In this document: one piece after another, positions 11,301-26,483 of the stretch
Numbering within the stretch: the stretch's first letter is position 1
Layout: every line of letters begins with the position of its first letter
Source: Smittium culicis
Taxonomy: Eukaryota; Kickxellomycota; Harpellomycetes; Harpellales; Legeriomycetaceae
Reading direction: 5' to 3'
Length of the DNA stretch: 43,628 nt
Assembly: GCA_001970855.1 (NCBI GenBank)
Contig: LSSN01003331.1
Span: 1-43,628 of the forward strand
Notes under the pieces: generated by a model
What the model saw: the letters and a program-made list of their open reading frames with translations, nothing else
What the model was told of the DNA's origin: nothing
Databases searched by the model: none
Made by a program: the position numbers and the translations under genes

Positions 11301-12949
11301 CCTTGCCTTATATTATCGAATGAATTAATAAATAAAAGTTTTTTGGGGCTTATTTTTATAAAAATTTTAATTGTTTAAAATATATACATACAGCCCATTC
11401 TTTAATATAAACCCACTACAGCCAAAACTAATCGTAATAGAATGAAATACAATCAAGCTTCACAAAAAAAATTTTTTTTATAAAAATATATAATAATACA
11501 GCCAATAGTTTTGAAAAAAAATCATTTTGTTATAATACATTTTAAATAAAAAATTAGGGCTAAATAATTAGGACTCTAATTAGGCAAAATAAGAATTATA
11601 TCATCATCTATTTTGATTGTCAGCTTTTAGCATAAAAGTAAAAAACTATAAGTACCTAAAAATTGGACATATTCTAAGAGAAAATATACGAAATAAAAAT
11701 GGAAAAAAACTATAGTTTTCAATATACCTAGTATAAAATTTTAGTTATTCGAGAAGCTATAGATATTTTAAAGCATAGTAACAGTGTCAATGGTAAATAA
11801 ATCAAATATTAATTACATTCACAATATAAATTTTACTAACTCTATTTTATATTATTCGTAAGTGAAAATAACTGAATGCTAAACATAACACATTAATTTT
11901 ATTCTACCTATAATCGTTTATTAATCTGTCAAATCATTTAGTCCAAAACATATAAAAAAATTTCATATTATATTACAAGAAATTCTCAAGAGAAACAGTT
12001 CATTTATTCTTCAAATTAGCATATACTATCACTTCGAACGAAATATATTTATTTTCTTAACAGTAAGCATATTTAATGAAGTACGAAGATTCGATTTTTA
12101 AATCCAAGTATGACAGTTTAACTAGAAATATCTATTTGAAAAAGTTCCGTTCCTTAAAAAAATCTCGTATATCTTAGGTCAAAGAATATATTTTTTAGTT
12201 TCCTGGGGTATGTACAATTATAACAAATTTATTAAGGAAATAGATTGAATATAAAAAGTTAAAGTTAATTAAATTATAAATTATATATTTATTAGATTTA
12301 AACAAGTAAATTAAAATATTGTTGAAGAAATAAATTCATGATATAGAGTATCAAAAAAAGTCATGACAAAGAATACTAAATAAAATATTTCATTTATGCC
12401 AGTAAAAATAATCTTTGATGATATAATTGAAATAAAAAACAAAGAAATATTTGATTCTATATAAATTCTAACATTAAATTAGATAAAGCATACCCAAGCT
12501 TATCATTAAAAGTATAAGAATCAGTATTATTAATTTAAATAAATTAATATAGGTTTAGCGTATGATAATATTTAGACCAAATATTTAAATAAATATATAA
12601 AGTAAAACAAATCTATTATAAAGAATCCAACATATCTATTACATTAAATAAACGATATTAATATTGTCTAATTTTATAGCTGAAAAACTGAAAATAAAGA
12701 TTGTGAATAAATTGAAATTATGTGATGACATTCTTTGTTTATTTCAATACTATCATCAATAAATCCAGTTTAAAAGCAGTGATCATCTCCAGTAGAAAAC
12801 TAAGCTGCATAATAAATTTTTGTGATATAGAAGAAATTAGATAAAAAAAATAAACTCGATTATATGGTAGATTATCAAATATGATAAAGCCTAATTAATG
12901 TTTCCAAAGTAAATCGGCTATTACTTTAAGGTATGCGAGTAAAATAGAC
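8376..12949. other. Long AT-rich tract without recognisable genes
   Basis: About 4.6 kb of strongly AT-rich sequence with stops in every frame at short intervals. I found no coding region, RNA gene, tandem array or terminal repeat. The right half is richer in A than T on the + strand. Confidence 0.5.
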
Positions 12950-13160
12950 CATGACGTAAAAAAAGCAAATAAGCTTGTATATTCGCCAAAAAAATAATAA
13001 ATTACGCAATAGAATAAAAAAATATAAGATAAACAAGTACACAAAAAAGACAAAAAAAATATTAATGAGCGCAAAAAAAGTAAAAAAAATAGTAAAGTAC
13101 ACAAATAAGGCAAAAAAATAATAAAGTACGCATAAAAGGGAAAAAAAAAAAGAATACTTT
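12950..13160. repeat. Degenerate purine-rich tandem array, unit about 28-35 bp
   Basis: Successive blocks begin agtacacaaa, agcgcaaaaa, agtacacaaa and agtacgcata, each followed by an A-rich stretch ending near aataa; earlier blocks include attacgcaata. Unit length varies from 28 to 35 bp. On the minus strand the array gives two overlapping Phe/Leu/Tyr-rich frames (12,895-13,180) that look like membrane proteins but arise from the A-rich repeat. Confidence 0.7.
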
Positions 13161-15299
13161 GAATTTCGGTAATGACTCATCTGTTAATAAGAATAATTAT
13201 AATTGAAACGATTTTGAAATTTTGAAACTTTAAATAATAAATGATTTGAAATTAAACATTTTGTGTCAATTACAATTATAGTTAATGCTTGTAACCTATT
13301 TAAAGATAAAAATAATGAAAAATATTAAACGAATCAATTAATCTTGTAGCTTGAGAATGATTAAATGCCATAAAACATAATGTAAAATGTAATTTAAGAG
13401 TGATATAAAATAATTTGTGTTTGAATTGTAGTAAAAAGAAGGCTGAGGAAATATAAATGATAGTGAAATAAATCTAATTGTGATTAAGAAAAAAAGATTA
13501 TATAATTCTAATAAGAGCCAACCAAATAATAAAGTGTCATGATTATAATTTCATAAAAACGTTTTATATTTTTAAAACTGAGTATGAATAAATGCTAATG
13601 TATTGATACAATATAACTATTATGCAAGAGAAAATAAAAATGAAACGCAACGTTGGTAAAAAACTGAAATAGCTTTTAAAAACGTTGCGAGATAAAAAAA
13701 TAATTATCATTATACTAAGTTTATTAAGCATATATTTGCTAGAATATAAAATTTATAAAATTAAAATGCCATTGGCAAGACTATTCAAGCAATTAAAATT
13801 ATTTTTATCTTGAGGATGAATAAATGCTAACTTTTTACATAAACATTATAATCACATTGATATGAATATCAACAATCAATGGGTTAATTGGTATCACAAT
13901 AAATGCTATTTTAAGACATATAAAAAGAAGCGGCTAGATGATAATAAATGAGAAGGTATAAATACGCGCCAGAAGAAAAGCTTAAGAAAATTTTGCATTT
14001 TTAAGATTTTTGTTCCTAAGATTAATTCCACATTTTTATATAGTTAGTTCTTATTTTATTTTATAATAGTTAGCTATAAAGTAGTACAAGAAATATTTTT
14101 GGAAAGACATAAGCAGCCTGGATTAATAAGAATTAGATACATAAATTATTAATTTAATTTCAATTAAAAATTAATTTTAATTGTTATTAATCTGTATTCG
14201 TTTTAGGTATCAGACAAAAAAAGCATCGAAGAATAATTTCATAATGCATCAATCAGAAATAAAATTACGTCAAAAGAATCAATTATCTAAAACTAAAGAG
14301 TAAAGTAAGTTAAAATTTGCTATTCTGAAAAAAATCATTAATTAGTTAAATATTTCAAAATAATATTATATAGGATCTCTATATATTATAAAAATCTAAT
14401 TACTGGAACTATATAGCCAATTTTCTCAGTGAAATGTCGTAACAGAGCACTCGAATCTGAAAATTAAATTTAATTTTAACTAAAAAATTTTGATTCTGAG
14501 TCATTAAAAATTTTTTTACCTACTTTTTAGTAATATAAACTTTCTAATCCTTGAGATAAAAACCATTGCCTACCGAATGTACCTGTATAAAACTACTGAC
14601 ACGAGATCCATAAGACCAGAATATTAGCTAATATTTATGTAAAAAATTGGGTAATTTATTATACCGACTAAAATTTTATTTAATATTTTTATAGATATCT
14701 GAATCCAACGAGATAGCTGATTGAAATAATAACTGAAAAAATATGATAGGATATATTCAAATTTTTAGGAACAGACAAGATAATAACCTAGCTGAAACAA
14801 TATATACTTAATCAACGCTATTCATATACAAAAATATTGATGAAATTTATAAATATACGTATGCGGTTATTTTCAACATGTAAAAAAATAATGCCGGCAA
14901 TAACCAATTATCAGAACACTCAATATATATTTTCCCTTAAAACACACAATTTAATTCTCGTAACCAAATGTTAAATTTATTGATCCTGTTGACAGTACAA
15001 TTGATTTACATCAAATATATTAAAAATAACGTCAAAGAAAGATTTTAATTTAATTTTCAGCACATTCAACTCGCAGTTACATTCATTCAAATACGAGTCA
15101 TAAAATAACACATAACTATAAAGCCCTAATATCTATTTAGAAATCTATATCCGATACTAGACAAAAGTTGATATCGACTACATAAATCATATAAAGTAGA
15201 AGTTTGACATCATCACAGAACTAAAAATAGTTTCAAATATAACTAGATAACAAAAATAATTATCTTAAAAACTCAAAAAATCAAGCCTCTTTACAACTA
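13161..15299. other. AT-rich tract, first half G-richer than C
   Basis: No gene is seen. The motif gatgaataaatgctaa recurs loosely at about 13,353, 13,580 and 13,812 (steps of 227 and 232 bp), which may be a very diverged tandem unit. From about 13.2 to 14.0 kb the + strand has more G than C; from 15.0 kb this reverses and G becomes rare. The stretch 15,060-15,300 is the transition into the G-poor block. Confidence 0.45.
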
Positions 15300-18200
15300 A
15301 ATAATAATATCAAATTAAAAAACTCTTTCCAAATATAAAAAAACACCCAACACAACTAATAGTTTAAACTATTACACAACCTTGAGCATAAACTCTAAAA
15401 TTCGTACAACAAACAACAACTAAACCCGAAAACAACCAATGAATCAATCCAGTAAGCAATCCTTAACTAAACCATGACCGAAATCAACCCCAGAACGATA
15501 TCTTTTCTCTACTCCTTATCAATCCAATCCCTAAATCTACTCAATATACTCTATATCAACCACATTTCCACACCAACTCATCTTATCGCCATAACTTTGC
15601 CTATTATACTCTACCCCAAATCAACCACAATTCGACACCAACTCTACGCCAAAAAATCTTAACAACAACTCCATTCTAACTCAGCTATATCTCAAATCAA
15701 CACAAATCGACGACACCTTAATTGCAGCTCTGAATCTAAAATACACTACACCACTACAACTCCAATTTTATACAAACTCATCCACCTATGAAACCCGCAA
15801 CTCTAGACCAATTCTACTCTTAGTCATCACATCACTAACTCTACACCAACTCGACTCTACTCCACCTTCACCTCCACCTCAACTCATCCCCAACATATAC
15901 CATACTCCACACCTATTCTACCCCAAATAAAACCTAGCTCATACCCAATACTACGCCATCTCAGAATCTACACTACTCCAACTTGATCTCAACTCAACGC
16001 ATTCCATACCTCAATTCGCCAATAAATATCTATCACCTTTAATTAAAAAAAACTCAATTGCAACACTACATCTAATCATCTACGCCCCAAATTTCCACCA
16101 TCTCTTCGCCTACTAAACCCCATCTCAATCTTAGATCACCTTCCACTCTATCCCAAACTACCACATCTCAATTCTATTCCTAATAATCCCAATATGGTCA
16201 CATATGCTATTCATATTCATAATTTTGATACACCCAAAATGAGCCTAATGTAAATCGTATTTACCCCATCTCAACACCAACTTACCTAAATTCTATTAAT
16301 ACTCAACACCTACACCTACTCTAACACACCCACTCCCTACTCCACACCTATATAAAATAATCTCAACTCCAACTCGACACTCAATACTCAGAAATTCACG
16401 TCAAATTATACACCAAACCAATCCAAAAACCAACACCATCTAGACTCTAAAAAAGTTATATACAAAATATATGTTAACTAAACTTGGTGATAGCTCAATC
16501 TTATATCTACACCAGCACATACACACTCTTTTTGAATCTCTAAATAACACTGACTTATCCATAACTATTCTCCTACATAACAAAAATTCGAACCCCATAG
16601 AAATCTCTACAGGACGAATAAAATACCCTTTCTCAACCTCTATAGCCCCTACTCAACCCCTACTCAACCCTAGATGAATTCTTATTCAATCTTTAATAAT
16701 CGTTAAATCATCCCATACTTTCCATATACTGTAATATATCATAAAACCCAAATTTAACATATTTACCACTACGAAAATCCGGCTACTAAAACAGCTATAA
16801 AGAAACTATACAACCACCTCTAACATTTAAAACAGATCTCGAAATCAACCCAAAATCTACTCAATCCATATTCAACCCCAGAGCACTTCATCTCAACAAC
16901 CCCTTAACATCCACTTATTAAATACTCAACACTTATTATAAAACTACAATGCACATAAAATACATCTAAAATACACTAATTCTAAGCAAAAATATCCCAA
17001 AATACCCTAAAATATCCCTTAATAAACCCTTTTGAATCCAAACTAGACCTTAAAAATAATCAAATAACTTTTTACCAACTAGATGACACATCAACTTTTA
17101 CTCTATGCCTAATATGCTAAAAAAAAAACTCCAATTAAATATAAAATCTACACACGATCTATTCCAAAACTTTCCCAAATCTACTCACTCATTACATAAA
17201 ATCAACCATACTTCAGCCACAACTACAAATCTACTCATCACCATATCAACCCGAACTCAACCCCAGTTCAAGCCTGACTTTACCCATATAACTCAAAATC
17301 TCTACCAAGTGCTACTACAAATATTCAATAGCTCAATAAAACACAATAATTAACTAGACACACCTACGAATTTTCAAATTCATATCCACTTGAAACAAAT
17401 TCATCCACAATTCTATTCCACAACTTCCCCAGAACACCACTCTCTATAAACCAACTATACCCCAAAGCGTTCCCAAATAATCCCTAATGAATTTCCATTA
17501 AAACCCCAACTCAGCGAATATTCTTCACAAACGATACCCTAACTTCATAAATAATCCCCCCAAAACAACTTTAAAACTACACCTTCTATCACCCAAATCT
17601 AAAACTACAAATAAATATCTCTTCATAACTATATCTCATCTCATCTCAGCTCAAGCACCAACCCAACTCAATGTATACTTTTAGCCTACTACCTCTCAAA
17701 ACTAAACAACTCTTCCCCTATAAAATCCAAAAATAGCCCCATAGAAACCCAAATACAAAATCTCGGCAATCATTACTCAACACCAATAGTAACAAAACTA
17801 TAACAAACCCGAGCATCTAATATACTCTCATCTCAAACTATTCACATGACTAAATCTAAACCAAAATTAACCAATCGCATAAAAAACGACTCACCTACTA
17901 TATCCATACTAAAAAAAAAATCTACATATTGATTCACCACTTTTATCCATAATAAAACTTCAATATGACATCTACTATCAAATACTCATTACAGACATCT
18001 TAACCTAATACACATCAGCATTACACCAGGTCTACCCTTACATAACTTCAATTTATCCCGACTCTACAAAAAATAAACCAATATAAATCACCAACTAAAT
18101 CCCACTAAACTCATAATCTTTAACAACTCTATATCTAATCATCCATAACTACAAATCATTTATACAACTACGTCATCAACTAACCCACAACTATAAATCT

Positions 18201-21200
18201 ACTTATACCAAATATACAGCGTAAAATCAACGAATATACTATAACTCAAACGTAATCAAATTTATCTATTTCTCAACAGTATAATTCTAGATCCTATACA
18301 AACTCTCAAATGCTACTCCTAAACACACAGACAACATTACAACTATAATACAAAACAACACCAACACATCCCAATTGATAATCCTAATCCACATATACGG
18401 AATACGTACATAAACCCAGCTTAACCCCAACGTAACACATTCTTGACCCCAAAAAATCCCCAACTCACTGATAACTATACACCTACTCAACATCGACTAT
18501 ACCCCTACAAAAGTAAAACTCCATACATCATCAACCCCAAATAAACTCCAAATATAACCTCGGGACTCTCAACTAAAAACCACCAACTTTCCACTTATTC
18601 ATAATTTCTGAAATATATCTAAATTCCAACTCTTTACAATAGAGCTCCAACTTTCGCAAACGGTAACAAATCTCTTTCTCAAATGAAAATCGTCTCAGCT
18701 CAAACTAGACCCACATTAATCCCGAACTACGTGTCTAATCTATCCTAACATAACACCAACTCTATATAAACACTAACCATACATATTACAAGACATTATA
18801 ATTTCATCACCTATTCGAATATATCAAATTCAATCCAAGCTATTCAAAAAGCTTATAACAACTCCACACCATCGCATCTCCAACTTAACCAATACTCAAT
18901 AACAGCATAAAATTTTATCTATACCAAATTAACACCAACTCAACAAATGCACTAATCAAACTCTATACTGAATCATCGCCTACACTATACCTATTCTATT
19001 AAATCTCAACCACAAAAAAAAAATTTTTGTACTCCTTCATTCTCATCGAAAAAACATTTACTATCATACTATATTAAGTTTAACCCGAACGCTGCAGTTA
19101 TTACTCTACTCAGAATCATTCTGATTTCATCACCTACACTACTCAATTCCATCACATCACCATCACAAAACAAATTATACTCGAATGATACTCCAATTTT
19201 ACTCCTATTATACATCTATTATACGCCAAGTATACACTAAATATACCCCAATACTACAACATCTATATCCCAAGTATCGACTAATTCGACCTCCAACAAA
19301 AACTTATTAACTATACCAACTAAAAAAATGGACTTCATATACATCACCAAAACTTAATCTGAAACCAATAAATACTCGATTTCAACAAAAATGCATTCAT
19401 TATATCTATTGTAAAAACATCAATAACCTACCCAGCAGCAACTCTACCAAATCATAATTCATTATAGACCAAACTTTATCCTATCTGAAACCCAAATCAA
19501 CCCTACTCTACACTATCTATTCTAAATAATTAAAATATATTTTATCCACTAGAATACACTAATTTGACTCCATACTAAACCCTCAACTCTTCACTTACTC
19601 TATGGAAACTTTTTATACTGTCAATACATACTCAAACCCTACAAAACCTTGTTAATACACCTACTGACCCTTAATTATATCTCATCTCTCAATTAAACCC
19701 AATCTCAAATCTAATCAAACACACACACTCCAACACATCAAATCTAACTCAATCCCTAATCTGAAAATTACCTTATCTACGCTTACACTACTTCTATTTT
19801 ACACCTCTACCCAAATTCATGTCAGACTCAACCACATCACTCATCTAACTAAAAAATCACAACACCAATTAAGTCTCATCACGTCACATTAACTAGATTA
19901 AATTTTCTCAACACCGACACTAAGTCTACTCAAAATCAACACCTCACATACCTCATTCTAACTTATCCCCATCTCTATATCAACATAACCATCACATATT
20001 CAACTTAATCTTAACTCTACGCATGCTAAAATGAATCCCATCTTAAACCAAACTTAACTTCTACATAACACCTACCCTACACCATCTCGCCACCTACTCA
20101 ACCCAAATTAATCCCAACTCTAATAATAATCAACAAATACAAACACTAGATCATAAACTACTCAACAGAAACTCAAAAATTAATATTCATCTATTAATCA
20201 CGACTCTACAAAGATCATCCACATTAAATACTCCAAATTACCCCTAAATATACACAAATTATACTTCTAATCTACCAGCTATCATTCCCAGTTAGACACC
20301 TAATTATCTTGACCCAAAATCGATCCCCAAATTAAATCTTATTCAGCCCTCCTCAAACCCAACTCTACACATAGTGTTTTCCAACATACTGCTGCTCAAT
20401 TCATATCCAAAACATCAAATATATTACACCCACTCAACTACAACAAAACAACTTCTAACTCAAATTCAGCTTTACCTATACATTAGTATAATCATTGAAA
20501 TTGTCAGCATACCACGTAATCAGCCCCAAAACATCCTATAATTAAACTTAGCATTCAATAAAATCAACCTCAACACCCCTCAATCTCAAACTTATCTCAA
20601 TTTCATCTCTACATCAATATAGCCCCAAAAAATGAACCTACTATACTCTACTCTAACCAAACCTCAACCAATCCCCAACTCTATATCATATTTCTCGTAT
20701 GTTTAAAATTTTTTATAACAAAACCCATAACTTTACGAATCCTTCATAAACTCACAGCTTAAACTTATAATAGACCTTAAATAAACTCAAAATCAACGCC
20801 TAATCAACCCCAAGTCATCCTAAGTCAATACGCAAACTACCTTATTTGTCAAGTATCTCATATCCATCTTATCACAAACTTGTCGCTAACTCTAGATATA
20901 CACAGCCTTAACTAAATCTATAAAATTACCAAACTCATCACCGACCCAAGCCCAACTCTTTACCTACTATTCAATATTTCAGCCCTTACGAATGTCGAGC
21001 TCATTCCAATTTTCATCTTAAATCCAACATATCATCAACAGAACTTATTTTTATCACAAATTTAAACTCATCTTAGAATCATTAATTATAGCACTACCAT
21101 TAACGAAATTTTAAAATGACTCACTACGAAACCTCTAAACCACACCTATTCTAAACCTACATTAAAAAAGTCTACTCATTTAACACCATCTCAACGCATA

Positions 21201-22244
21201 ACCATCAATAACTCTAGACATACTCTACCCCAACTTATCAAAAACAAGCCCCAAATCGACTCCCAAATATGCCTATAATAATTCGCCTATAAAATTCCAG
21301 CACAACTCATCTAGAAAAATGCTCAACGACAAATCTATACCTACTCTTCACAAACTCAACTAAATATTAAATTCGACTTATCACATATTTTAGATCTAGT
21401 TTAAACATAGCCTGTATCTACATAAATCCTTAAATATAAAATTTTGACCCTTAATCAACCCCGAATCTACAGTTTATAGTTCCCAACTATAAACCTACCC
21501 GCCAACAACGCTACACTGACTCTATTCACAACTCATCTTCACTATCTCTCCAATAAATCTACAAATCTATACATATTTATTATTGTATATATCTCTATTA
21601 TACGCTATCTCAACAATATCTGATACCTAGAAAAAAAATTCTCGATCCCCTATAAATTTCCCAACGAATCACCTATACAACACTATCTAGAACTCTGCTA
21701 AGCACCATGTTTACAAAAAATGTGTCACCAAATACCCGGAAAATAATCCAGTATACCTCGACTAAATTCTAACTCGGCCTTCTACTATACCATCATCTTA
21801 ACATCAACACACTTTCAACCCAAAGCCTATAATAACCCAGTCCACTATAATCTATTAACATGCTCTACTCATACTCAAAGCCTACTCAACAAATTTTCTT
21901 CACCAACTCGACTTCAATTAAAACCAAATAGACATCGAGCTAAACATACGACATAACAACTAATGTATTCATACTCTACACATGCTTATCACCGATCTCG
22001 ACACTTTACCAAATCAAATTCTAAACTCTCTCCAACAAAATACAGCATAGCCTAACGATATCTATTTATAAACTCTTCACCAACTAATCATCAACTCATA
22101 ATCACATCTACAACGACTTTACGCCGACTACATATTGATTGTATCCTAAATTCACTATAACTCAACCACAACTATACCTCAAATTTAATTCAACATTTAT
22201 CATTCATTTTACATGCCATAGACCAATGTTTCACTATCATTATC

Positions 22245-22441
22245 ATAACCCTTTACCATCCTACACTATTTTACAAGATGAACAAATTGATTCGTTTATG
22301 ATTTATAAATATGTTAACTATTTTCTGTTATTATACAATAAGCCAGCAATTCTTAATTCATCAGAATATAAGTGTTTAAAATTAACGCATTTAGACATAT
22401 TTGGTAGACCAATAAAAGTCTACTGCTTGTGAAAGGGATAA
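22245..22441 (+). mobile_element. piggyBac-like MITE, copy 2, inside the satellite
   Basis: A 197-bp element flanked on both sides by ATAA (22,245-22,248 and 22,438-22,441). Termini are CCCTTTACC and GTGAAAGGG. The interior shares aaattgattcgtttatgatttata, ataagccagcaattc, ttggtagacc and gtctactgcttgtgaaaggg-like landmarks with copies 1, 3 and 4. Its + strand has ordinary G content, in sharp contrast with the G-poor DNA on both sides. The 97-codon frame running through it (22,139-22,432) starts outside the element and is not a gene. Confidence 0.8.
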
Positions 22442-22528
22442 TTAGCCTCATCAAAATCACACTACACACCACACGAAACCCCCAACTCTTGAGCATCTCT
22501 TAGACTAAATTGCACCAACTTTGCCACA

Positions 22529-22592
22529 ACTCTACAACAATTCAAAACTTATCAACCAAAACTCTACAACAATTCAAAACTAATCAACCACA
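22529..22592. repeat. 32-bp direct duplication within the satellite
   Basis: 22,529-22,560 and 22,561-22,592 both begin actctacaacaattcaaaac and differ at only two positions. The length is close to three 11-bp satellite units, so this looks like a recent local duplication. Confidence 0.85.
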
Positions 22593-25500
22593 ACACTAAA
22601 CATTCTTAGATCCAAATATATCCAGATTAAACCATTAATATACCCAAACTCGACTCCCCAAAAATCCCTGAAACATACACCTAATTATCACCAAAATTTC
22701 GCTCAAGAAACACTAACTCTAACAAAATCACCTCATATCCCAAACCAATTCTATCCCATCCAGCCCCAGCACATGTCAAACTACACAAAGCTCATCTCCA
22801 TATCATCTAAATCCACGTCTCATCCCCACCTGATTCCCGTCTCATCCATATCTCATCATTTACTTAACCTCAACTCAGCACCAACCCTACCTTAAGCCAA
22901 AGACCGCTATAGTCATATTTTAAACATACTTTACCAATAAATATACCAAATATTCCGTTTGAAATCCAAAAAAATAACTAAAATAACTACTATCGTAATA
23001 ATTAACACCACACTTAAGCTTTATCATCTCGAATCTATCTTGAGATTAACTAAGCCCCAGATATACATCAAATCAGCACCAAACAATCCTAAAAAATATC
23101 CGATTCAACCCACTCGCGACCCTGACTATAGATACATACAATAATTAATCAATTTAATCTTAAATCACATTCATGACCTACGAAACACCCTATTCTTCAC
23201 AAATTCTACGCCTAATATACACCAAATCTATCAAGACAGATTTTTTCAAATACGCCTACACTTCTTTAACTCTCCATAAATCAAATAATCTTGATCTCAG
23301 TCTATCCTTATCTTGACAAAATTTACCTGTGACTAAAAAAACTCACAATCACCAACGTGTCCTCAGCTCTATAGCTATTCCAACACAACAGAACCCTAAC
23401 GGAACCCCGTTTCATTACCAAATATACACTCAATTAACCCCATCAAAGCGCCAGCTCTTTTCTAACACATATCCTCCTCCATCTAATTCTATAATTTTAA
23501 TCTATTAAACATCTACCTCAACATCTGTCTAACTTAGACTACCCCAACTTGTCACAACCTCTACTCAACACCATCTACGCTCTACTCTAATCCACCTCAA
23601 CCCTAGCATAACCCAAAATTTACCTCATCACGACCCCAAATCTACGCTTACTCTACCACATCACTTATACAACTAAAAGAACTCTCATCCGAAACTTAAA
23701 CTTATTTATATCCAAAACCATTCACTTATTTATCCCAAAAATATTCACATACACTACACTAATTTCATTCGTCTTATCACATTCTGATCTCTATCTCTAC
23801 CACATCTCTACCACATCTCTACCTCAAATCAACTCCAACTCTACACCAAGTTATCCCAACTATTCCCCGTCTTAACCCACTTACAATCTGAGCTCTACGT
23901 ACACTATACAATTACGCACCTCAAATTAGGATCAATCTCGAATCATTACGAAACAATTTTATCTCCATGAACTCAATATCATCTCTATCGCATCACTACA
24001 CATTCATTGCCTATACCTTTTTCCAACTCAACCCTGACTATATTCCTATTCGATCCCAACCCATCTGCATCTTATCAATACTAACCATTGACTAAAAATA
24101 TTCATAACCACCAAAGATTCTCCAGATATAATCACATTCTACAAATCTCAACATTGTCTCTTCTCCATCTCATCATCATTTCTATACTTGCTCAACACAA
24201 TCACAACCCTACTAATCACCGACTAAATTCACACGCATCCCAATATCATATCCGATTCTTCTCCCACTATACCCTAATCTTCATCTAATCTATCCTTTTC
24301 AAACCAATTCATCTCCGTAAATACATATTCTCAACCCCAATTCTTCAATTACTCAAACTAACTCATCACTTGATCTTCGCTTACTCTGCACATAATTCGC
24401 CTCATCTCATCACAATAACTACATTAGCTACTCCAACTATACCCTCACACACCATTTACGATTTTCAAACTACAGCATGCTCTAATTTAACTCAAATCTA
24501 ACTCTCCAAAAAATATTCATCTACTCTAACACAAATTTTCGCATTCTCAGCGATTTAATTTAAATCACGTCTTATCTAACTTTACACATTCTCAACATCA
24601 GCTCTACCTCAGTTCAACCCAATTTTCATATTTTTTATTCCCGTATTAATCAACATATGACCTATAACGCAACTCCACCACTTCCACAAATATATACCAA
24701 CACTGCACCTACTATGCTTCTACACTTTCAAACTTTCTAACTGACCTATAAACTAATATTATCCTGTTGATCATCTGCCCTACACCATCCTTTACACTTC
24801 CTATACACCTTCTCTATACATCCTCCATCCTCCACTACACTTATCTACGCCTATCTACACATCTCTACATCTCTCTACATCCGATAAAATATCTGTAAAC
24901 CTTCTAAACCGTTTTTGTGCTACAAATCAGCAAGTAATATTCTATTTCTCTGCGCAAACTCATAAACAATCTATACTTTTTTATACACATACAATCCCTC
25001 ATATCAATCCCAATGCTTCACACTATCTTCTCTAACTCGATTACAATTACACTGCAAATCAGTCTCAAAACTCAAATAACTCTGGGTATCCTCTACACCT
25101 AATCAAACTCATAGCTACATATTCATCTCCTCAGTTTGCCCCCAACTCGACCTAAACACACATATAAAATATAATGCATTTTTATCCGACTTAAATATAC
25201 TTAACCCTCAACTTTCTCATAACTCTAAACCCTCTACCTCCAAATCAACCAAAAATCTAAACCTATAATATTATACTCTACTTCATAACTACACTGTTTC
25301 ATCCCAAACTCGTCACCAACTCTTTCCCAACTTTACAAATATTCTGCACCTACTCTGCACTAACTGAACTCATTTCCATCACTCTCTCAAAATCAAGCCT
25401 ACCAATATACATATCCATCAATTCATTATCTCTTCGCCTATATACATAAGCTCACCCTGTGCTCATTCTCTAATTTGCTCTTATTCTGCACTTATTCTAC

Positions 25501-26483
25501 TCTAATTCTACTCTCAATCAACGCCTACTCGATTTCCTACGCTTTAATTTAATTCAATCGATTTTCACATACATACCTCACCTCGTCTTCTAATTTAACC
25601 CAGTTACACACCTATACTACATCAACTAATCATCTACTCATTTTCAACTCCTTTATAATTTTTTTCCTACTTTACACATACTCTTCATCATCTCCTTCAT
25701 ACCTCATACCCATTTCTAACGAATCTGACTACCTAAGAAACTCTCAATTCCAAGCTTAGTCTAATCAGAACAACTCTAACACTACCGTAACCCATCCCTC
25801 ACCACTTTCCCAAAACTTTCTCCCACTTCCCCAACTCTTCCTCAAGTATGCATTATTTCTAATCCATCTCTAATCCAACTCTACTTCAGCTCAATCTCAA
25901 CTAAATTTCAACTCAGCCTCAGTTCAATCTCAAATCAAACCAAGCTTATAAACATCACTTCCTCACCTCAACACCTTCAGATCTCAATATCTTCATCAAC
26001 TTTATACTAATTATTCACCTTTCTGCCACATCTCAACCCCAGCTTAGTCCCATTAGTATAACAGCTCAACCTTATCTATTCCCATCGCTACAAAAGCTCA
26101 ACCTCCAACTCAACAGCTAATACATGACTACTATACATCTAATCTACAGCTACTTTATACTTTTTCCCTTCCTAACTACTCCATATCTGCCACATTTTTA
26201 TCTCATCTCTTCATAAAATATAACATACTTTACCTCTACTAAACCAATATTACTCCAAAAAATCTTTATATACTCCACAACTCCACTCCATCTCTTCACC
26301 AACTTTTCACTAATCCAAATTCAATCCTACAATTATTACTCGCATACTTTTCATAAACACATTCTCAACTCAGCACCTTCTCTTCAACCACTCTATCCAA
26401 ACAATCTTTAATCATTAGAAAATCACTACACCTTTCTTTTCCATCACTACATCGACTTTTTATCATCTGTCCATCTAGTCTAC

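Noticed and set aside
12895..13180. Two minus-strand frames resembling multi-pass membrane proteins
   Set aside because: They are read through the A-rich degenerate tandem array and overlap in different frames with the same composition.
15474..24288. Plus- and minus-strand open frames of 61-97 codons within the G-poor block (15,474; 16,471; 17,105; 18,287; 22,139; 22,959; 24,088)
   Set aside because: Scarcity of G removes TAG and TGA stops, so moderate frames are expected by chance. Translations are Thr/Asn/His/Ile/Leu-rich with no motif, and one runs across a MITE boundary.
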